DNA of 64,000 nt from Phycicoccus sp. CSK15P-2 (GTDB lineage Bacteria > Actinomycetota > Actinomycetes > Actinomycetales > Dermatophilaceae), in NCBI RefSeq assembly GCF_016888005.1, contig NZ_JAFDVE010000011.1, positions 1 to 64,000 of the forward strand, given 5' to 3'. This document shows positions 19,697 to 28,823 of the stretch, piece by piece. The translations under genes and the position numbers were made by a program. The notes below the pieces were generated by a model. The model saw only the letters and a program-made list of their open reading frames with translations. It was not told the origin of the DNA and searched no databases. Position 1 is the first letter of the stretch, and each line of letters begins with the position of its first letter.

Positions 19697-20566
19697 TCAG
19701 CGGCGCGAGTCGGACGCACCGACGTGACGGTCGGTGAGGTCGCGCACGACGGCCCCGAACGGCTCGGCGAGGCCCGGCGCTGCGGCCCAGCTGAGCTGCC
19801 GCGCGAGCGAGGCGTCGACCGGCCCACCGAGCACGGCACCGGCCTCCCGGGCCACGAGCTGGCCCGCGGCGCGGTCCCACGCGTTGAGGCCGGTCTCGTA
19901 GTACGCGTCGAGCCGGCCGCACGCGACGGCGCAGAGGTCGAGGGCCGCGCTGCCCTGGCGGCGGATGTCACGGACCTGCGGGAGGAGGTCGACGAGGAGG
20001 CGGGCCTGCCGCTCGCGCAGGCCGGCGTCGTAGCCGAAGCCGGTGCCGACGAGCGAGAGCCCGAGGTCGGTGGCGTCGGACGTCCGGACGGGCCGGGTGC
20101 CGGTGGCCGTCGTGCACCATGCCCCGCCGCCCGCGTGGGCGTGGAAGAGCTCGCCACGGACGGGGTTGAGCACGGCCCCGGCGACCGGCTCCCAGCCGTC
20201 CTCCGTCGTCGGGTCGCCGACGACCGCCGCGACGGAGACCGAGAACTCCGGGATCCCGTAGAGGTAGTTGACGGTGCCGTCGATGGGGTCGACGACCCAG
20301 GTGATGCCGCTCGTGCCGCTCGCGCCGCCCTCCTCCTCGCCGAGGACGGCGTCGTCCGGCCGCAGCGTCGCGAGGCGGGCGACGAGGAGCTCCTGGCTGC
20401 GTTGGTCCATCTCGGTCACGACGTCGGTGCGGGTGGACTTCACGCTCGTGCCGAGCGCGTCCGGGCGCTCCTCGACGACGAGCCGTCCGGCCTCCTCGGC
20501 GACGGCCCGGGCGACGGCCTCGAGCTCCTCGGCGGCGACGCCGGCCGGCAGGGTCGGGCCGCCCAT
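19697..20566 (-). CDS. Inositol monophosphatase family protein (SuhB-like)
   Basis: 289 residues. Li-sensitive phosphatase motifs: GEEEG (metal-ligand Glu), WVVDPIDGTVNY and NAWDRAAG (Mg-binding Asp residues). In actinobacteria it dephosphorylates inositol phosphate for phosphatidylinositol and mycothiol, or acts on fructose-1,6-bisphosphate or histidinol phosphate in relatives; substrate not certain. The ATG overlaps the hemH stop (TGATG), so it is co-translated with ferrochelatase. Rv2701c is the synteny counterpart. Confidence 0.9.
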   Translation of the reverse strand: MGGPTLPAGVAAEELEAVARAVAEEAGRLVVEERPDALGTSVKSTRTDVVTEMDQRSQELLVARLATLRPDDAVLGEEEGGASGTSGITWVVDPIDGTVNYLYGIPEFSVSVAAVVGDPTTEDGWEPVAGAVLNPVRGELFHAHAGGGAWCTTATGTRPVRTSDATDLGLSLVGTGFGYDAGLRERQARLLVDLLPQVRDIRRQGSAALDLCAVACGRLDAYYETGLNAWDRAAGQLVAREAGAVLGGPVDASLARQLSWAAAPGLAEPFGAVVRDLTDRHVGASDSRR

Positions 20567-21675
20567 CAGTCACGTCCGCAGAGGGCCGGACGGCTCGTCC
20601 TCAGGTTGGGGCAGCACCCCGGGTCGCACACCGAGGGGCGGACGTCGCCGGGCAGCCAGGTCTCCGGGACCACGACCTCGTCCCGCGCCTCGGCCGCCCG
20701 CTCGAGGAGGAGGTCGACCAGGCCCTCGACGAAGCGTTCGGACGCGTGCGGCGTCGGGACGCGGACGAACGGGACACCCACGCGGGCGGCGGTCTCGGCG
20801 GCCTCGGTGTCGAGGTCGTGGACGACCTCCATGTGGTCGGACACGAACCCGATGGGCACGACGACGACGGGGTCGGTGGCCGAGTCCCGGGCGAGCTCCT
20901 CGATCCGGTCGTTGACGTCCGGCTCCAGCCACGGCACGGACGGGGGGCCGGACCGCGAGCAGAACACGAGCTCGCCCTCGACCGTCGTGCCGAGCGCCGC
21001 GTTGGCCTCGTCGGTGAGCCGCCGCGCGAGCCGGAGGTGCTGGTCGACGTAGAGGTTGCCGTCGCCGTCGCCGGGTCCCGAGGTGTCGTCCATGCCCTCG
21101 GGGACGGAGTGCGTGACGTAGAGCAGCCGGGCCCGGCCCGGGTCCGGCAGTCCCCGCAGGGCGGCGAGCAGGGCGTCCAGCCAGGCCAGGCCGAGCGCGG
21201 GGTGGTGGACGTACTGCCGGACCTTGTCGACGACGAGCCCGTCGGCGGCCGGCCCGACCTCCTCGACGGCGGCGGCGAGGTCCTCTCGGTACTGCCGGCA
21301 GGACGAGTAGCACGAGTAGGCGCTCGTGAGGAGCGCGACGACGCGGGCCGCCCCGAGGTCGAGGCACTCCTGCACGGCGTCCGGGAAGAACGGCGCCGAG
21401 TTGCGGTTGCCCCACACGACCGGCGTGTCCAGCCCACGGCGGTCGAGCTCGGCACGCAGCCTGGCGACGAGGTCACGGTTGAGGTCGTTGATCGGGCTCC
21501 GACCCCCCCGTGCGTAGTAGTGCTCCCCCACCTCCGCGAGGCGCTCGTCCGGGACGCCCCGGCCGGCGGTGACACGCCGGAGGAACGACATGACCTCGTC
21601 CTCGCTCTCCGGGCCGCCGAAGGACCCGAGGACCACGGCGTCGTAGGGGGCGAGGTCGGAGGTGTCGTCGGCCAT
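20566..21675 (-). CDS. hemH: Ferrochelatase (coproporphyrin type expected)
   Basis: Inserts Fe2+ into a porphyrin, the late step of heme synthesis. 369 residues. Seen: LGSFGGPE near the start, LTSAYSCYSSCRQYRED with an internal Cys, VTHSVPEGMD, and a C-terminal Cys cluster CDPGCCPNL...LCG, the [2Fe-2S] ligands of actinobacterial enzymes. In Actinomycetota the substrate is normally coproporphyrin III (CpfC); no other heme gene lies here to confirm that. Leaderless start: TAGCGT 6 nt before the ATG. It is operonic with the phosphatase gene downstream. Confidence 0.95.
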   Translation of the reverse strand: MADDTSDLAPYDAVVLGSFGGPESEDEVMSFLRRVTAGRGVPDERLAEVGEHYYARGGRSPINDLNRDLVARLRAELDRRGLDTPVVWGNRNSAPFFPDAVQECLDLGAARVVALLTSAYSCYSSCRQYREDLAAAVEEVGPAADGLVVDKVRQYVHHPALGLAWLDALLAALRGLPDPGRARLLYVTHSVPEGMDDTSGPGDGDGNLYVDQHLRLARRLTDEANAALGTTVEGELVFCSRSGPPSVPWLEPDVNDRIEELARDSATDPVVVVPIGFVSDHMEVVHDLDTEAAETAARVGVPFVRVPTPHASERFVEGLVDLLLERAAEARDEVVVPETWLPGDVRPSVCDPGCCPNLRTSRPALCGRD

Positions 21676-21681
21676 GGGACA

Positions 21682-21687
21682 ACGCTA
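21682..21687 (-). promoter_or_regulatory. hemH -10 element, leaderless start
   Basis: TAGCGT on the minus strand, 6 nt before the ATG at 21675, identical to the hexamer before trkA at 15503. Confidence 0.5.
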
Positions 21688-21783
21688 GTCGGCTCGTCCG
21701 GCGCGTCCCGGCGTGGGCTCCACGATCCGGGGCCCCTGCGGTGGCATGGTCGTCCCGTACGACGAGCGACCTGGGAGCCCGAC

Positions 21784-22860
21784 ATGCAGGACCTTCGCCT
21801 CATCGGCGTCCACGAGGACGGTCAGCATCTCCTGCTCGCGGACGCCGGGGGCGGGCGGTTCCGGCTTCCCCTCGACGAGCCGCTGCGAGCGGCGGCGAGG
21901 CGTGACCGGGCACGCCTCGGGCAGCTCCAGATCGAGATCGACGGCGGGATGCGCCCCCGCGAGGTGCAGGCGCTGATCCGTCGCGGACTGACCGCCGACG
22001 AGGTCGCCGACCGCGCGGGCTGGTCGGTCGAGAAGGTCCGCCGTTTCGAGGGCCCCATCCTCGCCGAGCGCGAGCACGTCGCACGCCGGGCCCGGAGCTG
22101 CGCGGTCGGCACACGGGGGTCGGCACCGGTCACCCTCGAGGAGCGGGCCGCGGAGCGGCTACGCGGCCGCGGGGTCGACCCGGACGACGTCGAGTGGGAC
22201 TCCGCCCGGGACGCCGAGGGCGTGTGGCAGCTGTCGATGACCTTCGTCGCCGGTGGCCAGCGCCGCAGCGCGACCTGGGTGTACGAGCCGCTCGGCGGCT
22301 CGGTCACCCCGAGCGACGACGAGGCACGGTGGGTCGGGGAGGACCCCACGTCCGGGCTCATCCCGGCACCGCACCGGGCGCCGCCCTCCGAGGACCTCGA
22401 CGTCTACGACATCGACGCCGACGGTGGCATCGAGCGCACGGAGCGTCCCCGGGGACCGCACGACCCCATCGACCTCATGGCCGCGATGCGCGCACACAGC
22501 TCGCGCGGCCGTCGCGCCCGCCGGCGCGGCACCCCCACGCACACCCCCGGCGACGAGCTGCCCCGCGAGGACGCGCTCCCGATCGAGGAGCTGGCCGTCG
22601 ACACCGCGTCGGTCCCTCCCCCGCCGGCGGCGCGTGCCCGCAAGCGGGTCGACGACCACCTCGAGAAGCCCACGGGCTCCCACGAGGTGGTGGGAGGCTG
22701 GCCGGAGGACGACGACGAGCAGCGCCCCGAGACCGATGTCGCGGAGCCCGTCGGGCACGGCACACGCCGTGCTGCCGGCGGTCGGCGCGGACGGGGCCGC
22801 ACGAGCGTCCCCAGCTGGGACGACATCGTCTTCGGCACCAAGGGCGGCGGACCCGCCTGA
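21784..22860 (+). CDS. sepH: Septation protein SepH
   Basis: 358 residues. The N-terminal DUF3071 domain (MQDLRLIGVHEDGQHLLL; LRPREVQ-like helix; LTADEVADRAGWSVEKVRRFEGP helix-turn-helix-like element at about 75-100) binds FtsZ, and the long acidic/Arg-rich linker ends in the conserved C-terminal peptide SVPSWDDIVFG. SepH stimulates FtsZ assembly at septa in Streptomyces and Mycobacterium. GGGAG precedes the ATG. It is divergent from hemH and near dut and parC, as in Streptomyces. Confidence 0.93.
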   Translation: MQDLRLIGVHEDGQHLLLADAGGGRFRLPLDEPLRAAARRDRARLGQLQIEIDGGMRPREVQALIRRGLTADEVADRAGWSVEKVRRFEGPILAEREHVARRARSCAVGTRGSAPVTLEERAAERLRGRGVDPDDVEWDSARDAEGVWQLSMTFVAGGQRRSATWVYEPLGGSVTPSDDEARWVGEDPTSGLIPAPHRAPPSEDLDVYDIDADGGIERTERPRGPHDPIDLMAAMRAHSSRGRRARRRGTPTHTPGDELPREDALPIEELAVDTASVPPPPAARARKRVDDHLEKPTGSHEVVGGWPEDDDEQRPETDVAEPVGHGTRRAAGGRRGRGRTSVPSWDDIVFGTKGGGPA

Positions 22861-22873
22861 CGCGGTCGGCCGG

Positions 22874-23551
22874 TCAGCCGCGCGGCGGCACCGGGCAGGC
22901 GTCGAGGTCGAACGGCAGGACGTCCGGCGTCGGCGAGGCGGCACGGGCCGCGTGGCTGTTCATCCGGCGCATGTGATGGCGCCGGCAGAGCACCTCGTAC
23001 TCCACGACGCCCTCCCGCGCCGCCGCGGTGTCGCCCACGACGACCTGTTCGCCCTCGACGACCATGACGCCGTCGACGATGCGCGCGTTGTGGGTGGCCC
23101 GGCGCCCGCACCAGCACAGCGCCTCGACCTGCAGCACCTCGACCCGGTCGGCGAGCTCGATGAGGCGCCGTGACCCCGGGAAGAGCTCGGTGCGGAAGTC
23201 GGCGGTGATCCCGAAGGCGGTGACGTCGACGCCCATCTCGTCGACCACCCGCGCGAGCTGCTCCACCTGTTCCGGCGTGTAGAACTGCGCCTCGTCGCAG
23301 ATGAGGTAGTCGACCCGCCCGCCGGCGGTCAGCCGTTCGACGACCACCTCCCAGAAGTCGACGTCGTCGTGGACCTCGACGGCGGTGGTCTCGAGGCCGA
23401 GCCGCGAGGACAGCACCGAGTCCCCCGCGCGGTCCAGCTTGGTGAAGATCAGGCCGCTGCGCCCACGGGCCCGCTGGTTGTGGTCGATCTGCAGCGCGAG
23501 GGTCGACTTGCCGCAGTCCATCGTGCCCGAGAAGAAGACCAGGTCCGCCAC
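22874..23551 (-). CDS. tdk: Thymidine kinase
   Basis: Phosphorylates thymidine in the salvage pathway. 225 residues, type II TK: P-loop SGTMDCGKST at about 8-17, DEAQF Walker-B/lasso region near 86, and zinc-site cysteines LCWCG and LCRRHH. I chose the GTG at 23551, 8 nt after TAGGGT, because the family begins directly before the first beta strand (ADLVFFSG); a TTG at 23558-23560 is possible. It is 11 nt after the phosphodiesterase stop. Confidence 0.94.
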   Translation of the reverse strand: MADLVFFSGTMDCGKSTLALQIDHNQRARGRSGLIFTKLDRAGDSVLSSRLGLETTAVEVHDDVDFWEVVVERLTAGGRVDYLICDEAQFYTPEQVEQLARVVDEMGVDVTAFGITADFRTELFPGSRRLIELADRVEVLQVEALCWCGRRATHNARIVDGVMVVEGEQVVVGDTAAAREGVVEYEVLCRRHHMRRMNSHAARAASPTPDVLPFDLDACPVPPRG

Positions 23552-23562
23552 GAGGGCCAACC

Positions 23563-24705
23563 CTAGGCGACCCGGGCGGGGACGTGGACGAGCGGCACGT
23601 CGAGCTCCTCGGCCTCGAGACCGCCGTGCATCCCGACCAGCGCGAGCAGCTGCGGGCGCATCCGCGCGGAGTCCATGACGGCCAGGTCACCGCGGGCGGC
23701 CACGACGACGTCGCCGATCCGCGGGAGGTGCCCCGGGAGGACCGGCCCGAACCACCCCTCCGCGACGGCCTCCTCGCGGGTCCGGACCCAGGCGCGCTCC
23801 CCGAGGCGGGCCGACCACGCCGCGGCGACGTCGGCGGCCGCACCGGGCCGGCAGTACACGTAGGTGGCACGCGGCTCCCCGCCGAGATGCCGGACGCCCT
23901 CGCGCAGACCGGGCTCGTCGGCGAGGTCGACGCGGGTCGCGTGCGGGCAGCGGACCATCCCGTGGTCGGCGGTCACGGTGAGCGAGGCGTCCGCCGGCAG
24001 CCCGGCCGCGAGCCGGGCGAGCTCCCGGTCGACCGACTCGAGCTCCTCGGTCCACTCGAAGGACTCCGGGCCGTGGACGTGGCCCAGCTTGTCGACCTCG
24101 CCCCAGTAGAGGTAGACGAGCGAGCGCGGTGCCGAGCGCACGGCACGCAGCGCGAGGTCGACCCGGTCGGCGAGCCGCTCGGCCGCCACGAAGCCCCCGC
24201 CTCGCAGGGCGGCCCGGGTCAGGCCCGACCCGTCGAAGTACGCCGCCCCGATCCGGGCCACCTCGAGCCCCTCGGTCTCGGCGCGCTCGAACCAGGTCCG
24301 GCGGGGCTGCCACTGCTCGGGGACCGGCCCGTCCTCCCAGGACAGCTCGTTGAAGACCCGGTCCTCCCCCGGGACCAGCACCTCGTAGCCGAGCATGCCG
24401 TGCGTGCCGGACGGCAGGCCGGTGCCGAAGGTGCCCATCGACGTCGCCGTGGTGGCGGGGAACCCGGCGGGGAGCGTCCGGGTCCGCGACGCCTGCGCCC
24501 GCAGCCACGGCGCGTGGCCGAGCCGACGTGCCAGCTGGGCCGCACCGAGACCGTCGACGAGGACGACCACGCCGCGCCGCGCCGCGGAGAGGCCGAGCCG
24601 CCCGGACTCCCCCGGTCCGGCCGGGACGCCGAGGGCGGCGCAGAGGTCCGGTAGGACGTCCGCGAGGCTGCCGGTGGCGTAGCCGGGCGCCGCGGGGGCG
24701 TCCAC
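23563..24705 (-). CDS. Alkaline-phosphatase-superfamily phosphodiesterase (type I nucleotide pyrophosphatase-like)
   Basis: 380 residues. Metal and nucleophile motifs of the Phosphodiest/NPP family: VVVLVDGLG (Asp ligand), FPATTATSMGTFGTG (Thr nucleophile), YWGEVDKLGHVHGP (Asp and His ligands), TADHGM (Asp-His) and a C-terminal GMHGG (His). No signal peptide, so cytosolic action is expected. The GTG at 24705 follows the DUF5998 stop by 1 nt. Substrate unknown; a nucleotide or phosphodiester is likely. Confidence 0.87.
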   Translation of the reverse strand: MDAPAAPGYATGSLADVLPDLCAALGVPAGPGESGRLGLSAARRGVVVLVDGLGAAQLARRLGHAPWLRAQASRTRTLPAGFPATTATSMGTFGTGLPSGTHGMLGYEVLVPGEDRVFNELSWEDGPVPEQWQPRRTWFERAETEGLEVARIGAAYFDGSGLTRAALRGGGFVAAERLADRVDLALRAVRSAPRSLVYLYWGEVDKLGHVHGPESFEWTEELESVDRELARLAAGLPADASLTVTADHGMVRCPHATRVDLADEPGLREGVRHLGGEPRATYVYCRPGAAADVAAAWSARLGERAWVRTREEAVAEGWFGPVLPGHLPRIGDVVVAARGDLAVMDSARMRPQLLALVGMHGGLEAEELDVPLVHVPARVA

Positions 24706-24706
24706 C

Positions 24707-25297
24707 TCAGCCCTGGCCGATGGCGCTGGACAGGTCCCGGGCGAAGGACAGCGCCCGCGCGAGCTGGTCGTCGCCGTCGGCCGCTGCGGCGATGCGCAGG
24801 GCGATGTCGTCGCCGGTGATGGTGCCCTCGTAGCCGTGGTCGGCGTCGCAGTCGGGGTCGCTGCACGACGCCGGCACCAGGTCGACCCGCGACACCGTGC
24901 CCCACCCGAGGGTCAGCGTGACCTCTCGGCCGAGCGCACCCGGGACGTACTGGTCGGGCCGGGCGACGACGTGCGTGAGCATGACGCCCCGGACGGCGGT
25001 GAGCGGGATGGCCTCGGTGGTCGCGGTGGCGACGTCCTGCGGTGCCGGGGGGTCGTCGGCGTGGTCGTCGGCGTGGGCGATGAGGAGGCGGGTGGGGGTC
25101 AGCGCGAGCACCGTCACGTGACGCCGGACGACGTCACGGTCGAAGGTGGTCTCGAGGTGGACCAGGTGGTTGTCGATGCGCTCGCCGCCGAGGGCCGCCG
25201 CGACGACGTCGGCCACCAGGGCCGGGTAGTAGCCCGCCTGCTCGATGTCCGCCATGAGGTTCTGCGGGAGCACGGTGGCGTGGTGCGCGGAGGTCAT
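24707..25297 (-). CDS. DUF5998 family protein
   Basis: 196 residues, no membrane segments. It begins QNLMADIEQAGYYPALVADVV and contains ETTFDRDVVRRHVTVLALTP and a short CSDPDCDADHGYEG element (Cys, Cys, His) that could bind a metal. The family is conserved in actinobacteria without a known role. The ATG at 25297 has no Shine-Dalgarno site; CACAAT lies 7 nt upstream, suggesting a leaderless mRNA that continues into the phosphodiesterase and tdk. Confidence 0.82.
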   Translation of the reverse strand: MTSAHHATVLPQNLMADIEQAGYYPALVADVVAAALGGERIDNHLVHLETTFDRDVVRRHVTVLALTPTRLLIAHADDHADDPPAPQDVATATTEAIPLTAVRGVMLTHVVARPDQYVPGALGREVTLTLGWGTVSRVDLVPASCSDPDCDADHGYEGTITGDDIALRIAAAADGDDQLARALSFARDLSSAIGQG

Positions 25298-25406
25298 GAC
25301 CCCTATTGTGCCGCGCGGCGGCGGTCCGCTCGGCGGGAAGGCCGGGATCCGGAGCGGGGCGTCCCGGGTCCGGTACGCGCCGGGCACACCCGCACCGGGT
25401 TCGGCG

Positions 25407-28073
25407 CTAGGTGAGCGAGCGCCGGCCCGGGTCGATGCGCCGTGGCGCCGGGGCGAGCGTGATGTCGGCACCGAGCACCTCGACCCCGCCCGGGTGCGCG
25501 TTGACCGGGTTGAGGACGAGCGAGAAGACCTCGGGCATGTCGTCCGCCAGCACCGAGACCCGCGCGATGAGGTCGGCGAGAGCGGCACGGTGCACGGGCG
25601 CCTGCCCCCGGTACCCGTGGAGCACCGGGGCGGCCTTGACCGACGAGATGAGCTCGGAGACGGTGACGTCGGTGAGCGGCGGGATGCGGTGCGCGACGTC
25701 CCCGAGCAGCTCGGTGGGCAGCCCGGCGACCGAGAAGCCGATGACCGGCCCGAAGAGCGGGTCCTCGTCCGAGGTGACGACGACCGGCACCCCGTCGCTG
25801 CCCATCTTCTGGACGACGAACGTGTCGGCCTGGAGCGGAGCGAGGTTCCTCGTCAGGGAGGCCCAGGCATCCCGGAGCGCGTACTCGTCCCCGAGGTAGA
25901 GCCGGACTCCCCCGGGACCGGAGCCGTGCCGGACCAGGGGTGCGTCGGACTTGAGCACGACCGGCCAGCCGACCTCGTCGGCGGCGGCGACGGCCTCCTC
26001 GACCGAGCCCACCCGGTACTGCCGCCACGCGTGGATGCCGTAGGCCGACAGCAGCGTGGCGGCCTCGTCATGGGTCAGCCGACGCCCGGCCGGGGTCTCG
26101 GCGAGGACCGTCCCGACGACGTCCTCGGCGACCCGCCGGTTGATCCCCACCGGCGCGACCGGGGTGCCGTGGTCCCGGGCGCGCCACTGGCCGTAGCGGG
26201 TCGCCGCCGCCAGCGCCCGGACCGCGTCCTCCGGCATCGCGTAGACCGGGACCGCGCGGGTCCCTCCCCCGGTGCCCGGGACCGTGGCCTGCCCGTCGTC
26301 GACGCCGCGCATGCCGAGGAAGGTGGCGACGACGGGCTTGTCCCTCCCGACGGCGGCGTCCCGCACGGCGGCCGCGACGGTGGCGTCGTCCGTGGCCAGC
26401 GGCGGGATGAAGCCGGCCACCACCGAGTCGACCGCGGGGTCGGCGAAGACCTCGTCGAGGGCGGCCCGGAAATCCTCCGCCGTGGCCTCGCCGGCCAGGG
26501 TGACCGGGCCGTGGGTGACCTCGAGGTCCCACGAGGTGCAGGCGTCCGCAGCCAGGGCCCCGAGGGCCGCCGAGTTCGCGACGACGCCGACGCGCACCCC
26601 TCGCGGCAGGGGCTGGTGGGCCACGATCTGGGCGACGTCGAAGAGCTGGTGGACGTTCTCGACGCGGATGACCCCGGCCTGCCGGAGCATCGCGGAGAAC
26701 ACCTCGGGACGGGCCTTGGTCGCGCGGACCCGGTGACCGGGCGGCACCCCGAAGCGCGAGACGCCCGACTTGACGACGATGACCGGCTTGATGAGCGCGA
26801 GCTTGCGGGCGATCCGGGAGAACTTGCGCGGGTTGCCCATGGACTCCAGGTACAGCCCGACGGCGTCGGTGGAGTCGTCGTCGATCCAGTACTGCATGAA
26901 GTCGTTGCCCGAGACGTCGGCCCGGTTGCCCGCCGACCCGAACGTCGAGATGCCGAGGTTGCGGCGGGCGGCCGAGGCGAGCACGGCGATGCCGAGGGCA
27001 CCGGACTGCGCGAAGAGGCCGAGCCGCCCGGGGGGCGGCAGGGTGGGGGCGAGCGACGCGTTGAGCCGCACCTCCGGGTCGTTGTTGATGACCCCGAAGG
27101 AGTTGGGCCCCACCAGCCGCATCCCGGACCCACGGGCCCGGCGGACGAGCTCGTTCTGCCGGGCGGCACCGGCCTCGCCGTCCTCGGCGAACCCGGAGGA
27201 GACGACGAGCAGACCCTTGACCCCCGCCTCGGCGCACTCGTCGACGACGTCGAGCACGTGGTCCGCCGGCACGGCGACGACCGCGAGGTCGACCGGGCCC
27301 GGGACGTCACGGACCGACGGGTACGACCGCAGACGGCGCAATCCGGACACGTTCGGGTTGACCGGGTGCACCTCGCCGGTGAAGCCGGCGTCGAGGAGAC
27401 GGTCGAGCAGCCGTCCCCCGAAGGTGTCGGCGTCCCGGCTGGCCCCGATGACCGCGACCACTGTCGGGCGCAGGAGGGCACGCAGGCTCTGGGCCTCCGC
27501 GCGATGCTCCCGGGACATCTCGACGGCGCGGGAGCGGTCCGTGGGCTCGATGTCGAAGCCGACCTCGACGACGCCGTCCTCGAGCCGTCGGGAGACCTCG
27601 TAGCCGGCGTCGGAGAAGACGGCGAGCATCCGGCGGTTCTGCGGGAGGACCTCGGCGGTGAACCGGACGATGCCGAGGTCCCGGCCGATCGCGGCGAGGT
27701 GCTCGAGGAGGACCGAGCCGATGCCCTTGCCCTGGTAGTGGTCGCTGATGTTGAACGCGACCTCGGCGCTGCGCGTGTCGAGCCGGTCGAACCGGCCGAT
27801 CCCGATGATCTCCTCGCGCATCGTCACCACGAGGGCGACACGGTCCGCGTAGTCGACGTGCGTGAAGCGGTGGACGTCGGCGTCCGAGAGACGGCGCAGC
27901 GGCGCGAAGAAGCGCAGGTAGATGGACTCGTCGGACTGCGCCGCGTGGAAGCGGCGGATGCCGTCGGCGTCGTCGGGACGGATCGGGCGCACGCTCGCGA
28001 CCGTCCCGTCGCGCAGGACGACGTCCGCCTCCCACTCGACGGGGTACCCCGGTGGGAGCGCCACCTCGGTCAT
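25407..28073 (-). CDS. Bifunctional GNAT / ADP-forming acyl-CoA-synthetase-like protein (Pat-type lysine acetyltransferase)
   Basis: 888 residues. Order: GNAT domain (about 20-170; acetyl-CoA loop HYQGKGIGSVLLEHL), CoA-binding Rossmann domain (VVAVIGASRDADTFGG, about 200-300), ligase-CoA flavodoxin-like domain, and an ATP-grasp domain (about 660-888; GWPVVLKSDAPLVRHGSGPGGV). Enteric Pat has GNAT at the C-terminus; the N-terminal placement is the actinobacterial form (as in Streptomyces PatA). The phosphohistidine segment reads GVPPGHRVRATKARPE rather than SHTGALAG, so CoA ligase activity is doubtful and the large domain may only sense acetyl-CoA. Start at the ATG at 28073; an ATG 9 nt upstream is also in frame. 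Confidence 0.87.
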   Translation of the reverse strand: MTEVALPPGYPVEWEADVVLRDGTVASVRPIRPDDADGIRRFHAAQSDESIYLRFFAPLRRLSDADVHRFTHVDYADRVALVVTMREEIIGIGRFDRLDTRSAEVAFNISDHYQGKGIGSVLLEHLAAIGRDLGIVRFTAEVLPQNRRMLAVFSDAGYEVSRRLEDGVVEVGFDIEPTDRSRAVEMSREHRAEAQSLRALLRPTVVAVIGASRDADTFGGRLLDRLLDAGFTGEVHPVNPNVSGLRRLRSYPSVRDVPGPVDLAVVAVPADHVLDVVDECAEAGVKGLLVVSSGFAEDGEAGAARQNELVRRARGSGMRLVGPNSFGVINNDPEVRLNASLAPTLPPPGRLGLFAQSGALGIAVLASAARRNLGISTFGSAGNRADVSGNDFMQYWIDDDSTDAVGLYLESMGNPRKFSRIARKLALIKPVIVVKSGVSRFGVPPGHRVRATKARPEVFSAMLRQAGVIRVENVHQLFDVAQIVAHQPLPRGVRVGVVANSAALGALAADACTSWDLEVTHGPVTLAGEATAEDFRAALDEVFADPAVDSVVAGFIPPLATDDATVAAAVRDAAVGRDKPVVATFLGMRGVDDGQATVPGTGGGTRAVPVYAMPEDAVRALAAATRYGQWRARDHGTPVAPVGINRRVAEDVVGTVLAETPAGRRLTHDEAATLLSAYGIHAWRQYRVGSVEEAVAAADEVGWPVVLKSDAPLVRHGSGPGGVRLYLGDEYALRDAWASLTRNLAPLQADTFVVQKMGSDGVPVVVTSDEDPLFGPVIGFSVAGLPTELLGDVAHRIPPLTDVTVSELISSVKAAPVLHGYRGQAPVHRAALADLIARVSVLADDMPEVFSLVLNPVNAHPGGVEVLGADITLAPAPRRIDPGRRSLT

Positions 28074-28127
28074 GCCGGTCATCCTGCCAGTCGTGGATGC
28101 GGGGCGTGGGGGCGGCACACTGGGGTC

Positions 28128-28742
28128 GTGGAGCTGCGCGAGGTGGTCCGTCGCCGCCGGATGGTGCGACGCTTCGACCCGGACGTCCCCGTCCCCGCCG
28201 AGGTCGTCGACGACCTCCTCTCGCTCGCCGTCCGGGCACCGAGCGCCGGGTTCAGCCAGGGCTGGGACTTCGTCGTGCTGCTCACCCCCGAGGAGCGGGA
28301 CCGCTTCTGGGGCGTGGCCGCCGGGCCCGGCCCGGGCGACGCCTGGCTGCGTGGGGTCTCGGCCGCCCCGGCCCTCGTCCTGTGCCTCTCCGACCCGGAC
28401 GCCTACCTCGAGCGCTACGCCGAGCCGGACAAGGGATGGACCGACCGCTCCCTCGACCGCTGGCCGGTCCCCTACTGGGACACCGACACCGCGATGGCCG
28501 CGATGCTCGTCCTGCTCGGGGCCGAGGACGCCGGGCTGGGAGCGCTGTTCTTCGGCGTCCCCCCGGACCGGCACGACGACGTGCGGGCGGCCCTGGGGGT
28601 GCCGCCCGGGCGCCGGCTCGTCGGCGTCGTGGCCCTCGGGCACGAGGCGGAACGGGTGTCGGGCTCGGCCCGCACCCGGGCGCGCCGGCCGCTCGCGGAG
28701 GTCGTCCACCACGGCCGGTTCGGAGTGTCGCGGCGGCCCTGA
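28128..28742 (+). CDS. Nitroreductase family protein
   Basis: 204 residues, FMN-dependent oxidoreductase fold. VVRRRRMVRRFDPDVPVP and LAVRAPSAGFSQGWDF form the FMN-binding N-terminus, with LGAEDAGLGALFFGVP as the second flavin contact. Similar to the BluB/FbiB-like branch; substrate unknown. The GTG at 28128 has no Shine-Dalgarno site; CACACT lies 6 nt upstream, so it may be leaderless. Divergent from the Pat gene across 54 bp. Confidence 0.85.
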   Translation: MELREVVRRRRMVRRFDPDVPVPAEVVDDLLSLAVRAPSAGFSQGWDFVVLLTPEERDRFWGVAAGPGPGDAWLRGVSAAPALVLCLSDPDAYLERYAEPDKGWTDRSLDRWPVPYWDTDTAMAAMLVLLGAEDAGLGALFFGVPPDRHDDVRAALGVPPGRRLVGVVALGHEAERVSGSARTRARRPLAEVVHHGRFGVSRRP

Positions 28743-28823
28743 CCCCTCCGATGTGGAGGATGGGCGGTGCCGGGCCCTGCGCCCGGGCCCGCCGCCGTCG
28801 ACCCGAGGACCCGTCACCACCCC

